Assembly: GCA_030624805.1 (NCBI GenBank)
Contig: JAUXJL010000038.1
Location: 1 to 11,211 of the forward strand
DNA length: 11,211 nucleotides
Reading direction: 5' to 3'
Origin: Acidimicrobiia bacterium
Lineage (GTDB): Bacteria > Actinomycetota > Acidimicrobiia > Spongiisociales > SHLN01
Positions 7,894 through 11,211 of the stretch are shown piece by piece; the first letter of the stretch is position 1; the number at the start of each line of letters is the position of its first letter. Under the pieces are notes generated by a model, which saw only the letters and a list, made by a program, of their open reading frames with translations, had not been told where the DNA came from and did not search any database. The translations under genes and the position numbers were made by a program.

Positions 7894-8265
7894 GTGGCAC
7901 AGCGCGTGCTCGTGGTCGAAGACTCACCGGTCATTCAACGCCTCATCGACATGACTCTGAGAGCTGGCGGCTTTGAGGTCGAGTTCAGCGACTCGGGGAC
8001 CGAGGGTCTCGAAAAGGCCAAGACGTGCAGGCATGACGTTGTCGTGCTTGACATTGGTCTGCCCGGATTGGACGGCTGGCAGGTGTTGCAGGCCCTCCGT
8101 GAGAACGAGGCCACGAAAGACATTCCCGTGATTGTGCTGACTGCTCATGGGCGAGCCCGCGTGCAGGACGAAGCTGACTCTAAGGGTGCCAATCTTGCGC
8201 TCTCGAAGCCGTTCAACCCCACCGACTTTCGAGATGCTGTCTCGTCGCTTCTTCGGGCTGCCTAG
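7894..8265 (+). CDS. Single-domain response regulator (receiver domain only)
   Basis: A stand-alone CheY-like receiver of 123 residues with no output domain. The conserved pocket is complete: acidic pair Glu9-Asp10 (VVEDSP), phospho-acceptor Asp53 in VVVLDIGLPGLDGW, Thr83 in VIVLTAHG, and Lys105-Pro106 in ALSKPF. The GTG start at 7894 is supported by AGGAG at 7883-7887 with six-base spacing, one of the clearest ribosome-binding sites in the window. No histidine kinase is nearby, so the phosphodonor is unknown. Single-domain receivers usually pass phosphate on or change a partner protein by contact. The downstream M23-like envelope gene is 34-43 bases away and may be co-transcribed. A functional link is only a guess. 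Confidence 0.93.
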   Translation: MAQRVLVVEDSPVIQRLIDMTLRAGGFEVEFSDSGTEGLEKAKTCRHDVVVLDIGLPGLDGWQVLQALRENEATKDIPVIVLTAHGRARVQDEADSKGANLALSKPFNPTDFRDAVSSLLRAA

Positions 8266-8295
8266 AACCCTCTAGTCAGGGCCGCCCCAGCTCCC

Positions 8296-8309
8296 TACGG
8301 TGCACGGCG
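8296..8309 (+). promoter_or_regulatory. Possible -10 element for a leaderless M23-like gene
   Basis: TACGGT (8296-8301) fits TANNNT and stands seven bases before the GTG at 8309, the same geometry as at proA and nadD. No Shine-Dalgarno sequence precedes either candidate GTG (8300 or 8309). There is no clear -35, and the element is GC-rich and weak, so support comes mainly from the shared spacing. Confidence 0.3.
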
Positions 8310-8902
8310 TGGCCGTGCTACTTGTTTTAGCCCTTGTCTTTGTGCCATCACCGCAGTGCAGTTCACCTCCCGTGGAGGGACCGATCAGTTCGCCGTTCGC
8401 CCCCGGGGCGAGATTTGGTGGCCATTGGGGTGTCGACTTCCAGGTTGAGCCCGGCACTCCGGTACAGGCGGTAGTTGCTGGGACGGTCACATTTGCTGGG
8501 GCCGTCGTCGACAACCGATCCGTCACGATCCGGCATGGTGGCGGCCTCCGAACCAGCTATTCGTTTCTTCGGACAATCCAGGTGGAGGTAGGCGCCATAG
8601 TCGGGCGAGGAGGGCGAGTTGGCACGAGCGGGTTGTCTCACGGGTCCGGAGCACTTCACCTCTCGTTGCGGGTGGGTGATCGGTATCTCGACCCAGCCGG
8701 GCTGCTCTCGTGCGATTCGTACCCATCCGGCGCGCTTCGTCTGGTTTCGGGTTCAGGGCGTTATCGCACTTATGCTGTGCGCCGTGCGGCGCGGAATCCT
8801 GGGCGGAACCTTCGACCCTTTGCACATTGTGCATCTCATGGCGGGCGAAGCGGCGCGCCAGTTGCTCGATCTCGACGTCATCACGTACATCACCGCCGGT
8901 GA
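8309..8902 (+). CDS. Secreted M23/LytM-like peptidase-fold protein, probably catalytically inactive
   Basis: The N-terminus (MAVLLVLALVFVPSPQC) resembles a short signal sequence, followed by an M23 (LytM, lysostaphin-like) fold at about residues 24-135, so it should act outside the membrane on or near peptidoglycan. The zinc-ligand pattern is kept: His39 and Asp43 in HWGVD, and His117 in GALHLSLR. The two catalytic His of LytM appear replaced, Phe86 standing in the YxH position (TSYSFL) and Ala115 in the first position of HxH. It may therefore bind peptidoglycan or regulate another enzyme. GTG 8300 is an alternative start; an in-frame TAG at 8273 rules out anything earlier. After DPAGLL (~133) the frame stays open to 8902, adding a basic tail that overlaps nadD by 119 bases. 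Real homology seems to stop before that tail. Confidence 0.75.
   Translation: MAVLLVLALVFVPSPQCSSPPVEGPISSPFAPGARFGGHWGVDFQVEPGTPVQAVVAGTVTFAGAVVDNRSVTIRHGGGLRTSYSFLRTIQVEVGAIVGRGGRVGTSGLSHGSGALHLSLRVGDRYLDPAGLLSCDSYPSGALRLVSGSGRYRTYAVRRAARNPGRNLRPFAHCASHGGRSGAPVARSRRHHVHHRR
8771..8784 (+). promoter_or_regulatory. Possible -10 element for leaderless nadD
   Basis: TATGCT (8771-8776) fits TANNNT and is followed by exactly seven bases and the GTG at 8784, the start that gives the canonical NadD N-terminus. This would place transcription start at the start codon. It lies inside the M23-like reading frame. There is no convincing -35 and no Shine-Dalgarno sequence. Confidence 0.35.
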
Positions 8903-9356
8903 CCCGTACCAGAAGCACGGCATCCCGATATCCGAAAGGGAGCATCGGTGGAACATGACGATGGCCGGCATCGAGGGGATCGACTACTTCGAGGCCGATG
9001 ACCGCGAAGTGAAGCGGTCCGGTCCGTCGTACATGATCGAGACGTTGGAATCCTTCGATGACGACGAGGAGATCTTTCTCATTCTCGGCGCCGACGCGGC
9101 CGCCGGGCTGCCAACCTGGAAACGATGGGAAGACATCCTGGAACGGACAACGGTCGCCGTGATCTCCCGGCCGGGGGTGGCTGAGGAAGAGGTGGCCGCC
9201 ACCGGAGCACCGTATACATGGCTCGACACCCCCGGCATACCGATTAGCTCGACCATGCTCCGAGCCCGTGCCGAGTCCGGTCGTTCCATTCGATTCTTCG
9301 TGCCCGACCCGGTGTGGCGGTACGTCGAGGAGCAACAACTATATGCGATTTCGTAG
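8784..9356 (+). CDS. nadD: Nicotinate-nucleotide adenylyltransferase
   Basis: Transfers AMP from ATP to nicotinate mononucleotide, forming deamido-NAD, an essential step of NAD synthesis in the cytoplasm. It has 190 residues from GTG 8784, normal length. The N-terminal nucleotidyltransferase signature is GILGGTFDPLHIVHL (residues 4-18), with both histidines (14 and 17) but Val16 where the HxGH motif usually has Gly. The C-terminal ISST motif is at 154-157, followed by ML-RARAESGRSIRFFVPD and WRYVEEQQLY, as in other NadD proteins. An ATG at 8772 (MLCA extension) is an alternative start; longer in-frame extensions to 8619 overlap the M23 domain and look spurious. The 3' end overlaps the next gene by 14 bases. 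Its place before an LCP-type gene and rsfS matches the common actinobacterial order. Confidence 0.94.
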   Translation: MRRGILGGTFDPLHIVHLMAGEAARQLLDLDVITYITAGDPYQKHGIPISEREHRWNMTMAGIEGIDYFEADDREVKRSGPSYMIETLESFDDDEEIFLILGADAAAGLPTWKRWEDILERTTVAVISRPGVAEEEVAATGAPYTWLDTPGIPISSTMLRARAESGRSIRFFVPDPVWRYVEEQQLYAIS

Positions 9357-10539
9357 GAGCCGGGACGCCGGTGTTGCGCTCAGGTCGCCTCCTGCCCCTC
9401 CCCAGCCAGGCGGGCGACCCGCCGAGCCGGTCACAACGGACTTCAGGCCACCAACTCGAGCCCCGCGGCGTCGGCGGATGCCTGTGGCGATTGCAGTCCT
9501 GGGAGCATTGATCTTGCTTGGGGGAGCAGTGACGCTCAGCTGGTTTCAACTTCGCGAAGACGGGCAGGCTGAAATCGCTCCGATACCCCTTGTGGTGGGG
9601 GAGCCGCAATCGGTGTTGATTGTGGTGGTCGGAGAGGATGGCAAGGCCGCCAGCTTGGCCTTGTTTGCCAGCAACGGCGTCGATGAGCATCGGGTACTGG
9701 TGGCGCCCCGGGACCTGACGATGCAGATCCCAGGGTATGGCGACGGAAGTCTGGGAGAGGCGCTTGTCGTCGAGGACGCCAACCTGGTGCGCCTGGCGTT
9801 GATCAACGAGCTAGGAATCGCAATCGACCAGTCCATCACACTCGGACCGGGCGACGTCGCGACGGCTTTGGGCGAGGCGGTCCGCGTTGACCTGCCAAGT
9901 CCCTTCATCATCAACACCCGGGAGGGCGACGTTGTGTCGGCCGGCGCCGGGTCGGACGTGTTCGTCCCCGAGACCGTTGAAACATTGTTGGTCACGCAGG
10001 GCACCGATTCGCCTCTCGATTGGTTGCTTCGCCAACGGTCGGTCTGGGAGGCGATCACCGCTCAGCTGGCTGTCCGGCCGGAGGGGGCGCTGGCAACCTC
10101 GGCCCAATTCGAGCCGATTATCGAAAACCTCGGTGAAGCAGTGGTGAGCGTCCTGCCAGTTGATCGAGTCGGGGTTGGGATCAGCGAGGTGTATGTCGTG
10201 TCGCGGGACGCCGAGCTTCTCAATGAGCGCATTGCCTTTCTTGCCCTGTCGACCACAGATCGACCAAGGGTCGAGATCCTCAACGCGACTACCTTGCCCG
10301 GTGTCACCCGTCCACTGGCGGAAGAGCTCATTGAGGCGGGGTTCCGAATAGTCAAGACGGACAACGCCGATGAGCGTTTCCGGCAGGAGACGCTCATCAT
10401 CGCCCAGGGCGTCTCCAGCCAGCTTGCGGCGTTGGATGTTCAAGCAACTCTCCGCGCGGGAGATGTGGTGGTGCAACCGTCTGGCTCTGGTGTCGTGGAT
10501 GTCAGTATCATTGTGGGCCGGGACATCGCTACCCGCTGA
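9343..10539 (+). CDS. Membrane-anchored divergent LCP-like protein with LytR_C domain
   Basis: It has 398 residues from ATG 9343, preceded by GAGGAG (9327-9332) at ten-base spacing. A Pro/Arg-rich cytoplasmic N-terminus ends in RAPRRRR (39-45). One membrane helix follows (about 47-70), so the rest should be extracellular. Residues ~83-240 resemble a LytR-CpsA-Psr (LCP) domain, which transfers glycopolymers to peptidoglycan: APRDLTMQIPG with Arg123-Asp124, IDQSITLGPGDVATALGEAV, and LLRQRSVWEAI with Arg230 and Arg232. The usual DSIML and KINxAY positions are changed, so activity is uncertain. Residues ~307-392 form a LytR_C domain (RPRVEILNATTLPG, LAEELIEAGF, VDVSIIVGRD). An in-frame extension back to 9268 would lie inside nadD. 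The TGA stop is in the same frame as rsfS downstream. LytR_C is confident; the LCP core is moderately so. Confidence 0.82.
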   Translation: MRFRRSRDAGVALRSPPAPPQPGGRPAEPVTTDFRPPTRAPRRRRMPVAIAVLGALILLGGAVTLSWFQLREDGQAEIAPIPLVVGEPQSVLIVVVGEDGKAASLALFASNGVDEHRVLVAPRDLTMQIPGYGDGSLGEALVVEDANLVRLALINELGIAIDQSITLGPGDVATALGEAVRVDLPSPFIINTREGDVVSAGAGSDVFVPETVETLLVTQGTDSPLDWLLRQRSVWEAITAQLAVRPEGALATSAQFEPIIENLGEAVVSVLPVDRVGVGISEVYVVSRDAELLNERIAFLALSTTDRPRVEILNATTLPGVTRPLAEELIEAGFRIVKTDNADERFRQETLIIAQGVSSQLAALDVQATLRAGDVVVQPSGSGVVDVSIIVGRDIATR

Positions 10540-10543
10540 GAGG
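10538..10543 (+). promoter_or_regulatory. Ribosome-binding site candidate for rsfS
   Basis: GAGAGG overlaps the stop codon of the upstream gene and lies five bases before ATC 10549 and eleven before ATC 10555. It matters because no standard start codon exists at the expected rsfS N-terminus, and the site points to initiation within this short interval. Confidence 0.5.
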
Positions 10544-10548
10544 TAATC

Positions 10549-10932
10549 ATCGAGATCGCAGCAGAAACTGAGACCCTCGCTCGAGCTGCCGCGACTGCCC
10601 TGGATGACAAGAAGGGGCTGGACATCGTCCTTCTCGATATTCACGAGCTCCTCGTTATCACTGACATTTTTGTCATTGCGAGCGGAAACACCCGCCGCCA
10701 GGTCCGATCGCTCATCGACGCTGTGGGGGAGGCACTAGGAGAAATCGGGCGCAAACCGCTCCGGCGAGAGGGCCAGGACGCTGCCCAATGGGTGTTGCTC
10801 GACTACGGCGATGTCGTGATACATGTCTTCGATTCGCCAACTCGCGCTTATTACGACCTCGAACGCCTGTGGGGCGACGCTCCCCGGCTCGAAACCGGCT
10901 TGGCTGTCCGGGAAACCGTCGCGGAGGGTTAG
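10549..10932 (+). CDS. rsfS: Ribosome silencing factor RsfS (YbeB/Iojap), apparent AUC start
   Basis: RsfS binds ribosomal protein uL14 on the 50S subunit and blocks subunit joining when nutrients are low. The frame from just after the upstream TGA to TAG 10932 encodes the complete family pattern: ATALDDKKGLDIVLLDI, ITDIFVIASGNTRRQVRSL, RREGQDAAQWVLLDYGDVVI, HVFDSPTRAYYDLERLWGDA. About 127 residues is a normal length. The upstream gene's TGA (10537-10539) is in the same frame, so translation must start after it. No ATG, GTG or TTG occurs in frame until GTG 10723, which would remove roughly the first 58 residues, including conserved core. ATC at 10549, five bases after GAGAGG, is the best candidate; ATC 10555 or 10546 are alternatives. 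A sequencing error or a single-base change to ATG (C10551G) is the other explanation. Product identity is secure; the exact start is not. Confidence 0.88.
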   Translation: MEIAAETETLARAAATALDDKKGLDIVLLDIHELLVITDIFVIASGNTRRQVRSLIDAVGEALGEIGRKPLRREGQDAAQWVLLDYGDVVIHVFDSPTRAYYDLERLWGDAPRLETGLAVRETVAEG

Positions 10933-10956
10933 CTGCATGGAGCCTCCTTCCCTCCG
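10922..10956 (+). terminator. Inverted repeat at the end of rsfS, possible terminator
   Basis: CGGAGGG (10922-10928), just before the rsfS stop codon, is a perfect inverted repeat of CCCTCCG (10950-10956) with a 21-base loop. There is no T-tract after it, so classical intrinsic termination is not clear. The location at an operon end is suggestive. Confidence 0.3.
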
Positions 10957-11140
10957 AGGTGGGTGGCGTTTGGCGCCCTGCTCGAAGGCATCCCGTTGTC
11001 AGTCCCCCTGTGGGGGGAAGGGGTGAGTTCCAGCCCCGAGCGACGAGTCAGCCCTCTCGTGGTGGTGATCGTCGTAAAACCGTCGCTGCCCCCACCTCCG
11101 CTTCGTGGCGGTGGTTTCCTCAGAAGGGAGAATGACCACA
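10957..11140. other. Palindrome-rich intergenic spacer between rsfS and tRNA
   Basis: No credible gene is present; the short open frames here lack homology-like features. The spacer holds a C5-TGT-G5 hairpin (11004-11016). A second hairpin has ACCTCCGC (11094-11101) facing GCGGTGGT (11108-11115), with one T-T mismatch and a TTCGTG loop. GAGGTGGG (10956-10963) and CCCACCTC (11091-11098) are inverted copies about 130 bases apart. This architecture resembles dispersed extragenic palindromic elements, but a single window cannot show whether it is repeated in the genome. Confidence 0.4.
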
Positions 11141-11179
11141 GAGGGCTCTGGTTGGGTGCTTGATCAACGCGGGTTGGGT

Positions 11180-11185
11180 TACAAT
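11180..11185 (+). promoter_or_regulatory. Probable -10 element of the tRNA promoter
   Basis: TACAAT ends twelve bases before the presumed mature tRNA 5' end, leaving room for a short leader. The nine bases TACAATCGC are identical to those at the proA promoter. TTGATC (11160-11165) is a -35-like match but at a short 14-base spacing; TGCTTG (11157-11162) gives 17-base spacing but a poor match. Confidence 0.5.
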
Positions 11186-11197
11186 CGCTCTTCCCAT

Positions 11198-11211
11198 GGG
11201 GCTGTAGCTCA
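11198..11211 (+). tRNA. tRNA 5' end, probably tRNA-Ala (truncated by window end)
   Basis: The last 14 bases, GGGGCTGTAGCTCA, match the 5' acceptor strand and the start of the D-arm of bacterial tRNA-Ala: a GGGGCTG acceptor half, T8-A9, then GCTCA. The anticodon lies outside the window, so the amino acid is inferred only from the acceptor sequence. An upstream TACAAT promoter element supports a real gene start here. Confidence 0.75.

Noticed and set aside
10537..10539. Selenocysteine or programmed readthrough at the TGA before rsfS
   Set aside because: The two domains belong in different compartments and LytR_C ends naturally at this stop; no SECIS-like hairpin is evident directly after the TGA.
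9811..10644. 277-residue minus-strand open frame opposite the LCP/LytR_C gene
   Set aside because: The plus-strand frame has a membrane helix, LytR_C domain and good ribosome-binding site; the antisense frame shows no family motif.
10788..11163. Open frames over the rsfS 3' end and the spacer before the tRNA
   Set aside because: Low-complexity Arg/Pro/Gly products with no motif; they cross hairpin-rich non-coding sequence.
1..11211. CRISPR arrays, insertion sequences, prophage genes or toxin-antitoxin pairs
   Set aside because: No regularly spaced direct repeats, transposase or integrase motifs, or small paired toxin-antitoxin-like genes were found on either strand.

Overview
The window is GC-rich chromosomal DNA from a bacterium, most likely an actinobacterium. 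Possibly it belongs to a deep-branching class such as Acidimicrobiia; that placement is inferred from gene order and style, not from a marker phylogeny. The backbone is the familiar housekeeping run obg - proB - proA - nadD - LCP/LytR_C gene - rsfS. GTG and TTG starts are frequent, many genes overlap by a few bases, and several starts look leaderless.

Layout: 1-539 is the 3' end of obgE, overlapped by proB (536-1630). A convergent minus-strand cassette of three tightly coupled genes (1717-4225) follows. It encodes a NodI-like ABC ATPase and two ABC-2 (NodJ-like) permeases, and it separates proB from proA. proA (4335-5573) reads divergently from the cassette and is overlapped by a MoxR/CoxD-like AAA+ ATPase (5570-6427). 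A CoxE-like VWA protein follows (6431-7840). Next come a stand-alone receiver-domain response regulator (7894-8265) and a secreted M23/LytM-type protein lacking both catalytic histidines (8309-8902). nadD (8784-9356), a divergent membrane-anchored LCP-like protein with a LytR_C domain (9343-10539) and rsfS (about 10549-10932) complete the run. A palindrome-rich spacer then leads to the first 14 bases of a tRNA, probably tRNA-Ala.

Functional groups: proB and proA give the first two steps of proline synthesis (glutamate to glutamate-5-semialdehyde). Obg and RsfS act on ribosome assembly or silencing. NadD makes NAD. The M23-like and LCP-like proteins point to the cell envelope. The AAA+/VWA pair is a chaperone-like module whose client is not visible here. 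The ABC cassette probably exports a lipid- or glycan-like molecule.

I see no mobile element, CRISPR array, toxin-antitoxin pair or clearly new multigene system. The most unusual points are: an rsfS gene with no ATG/GTG/TTG at its expected start, where AUC is the best candidate; an M23 protein with its zinc ligands but not its catalytic histidines; a long M23/nadD overlap; three TANNNT-N7-RTG leaderless-type starts; and altered signature motifs in Obg (AKAD) and NadD (HIVH).
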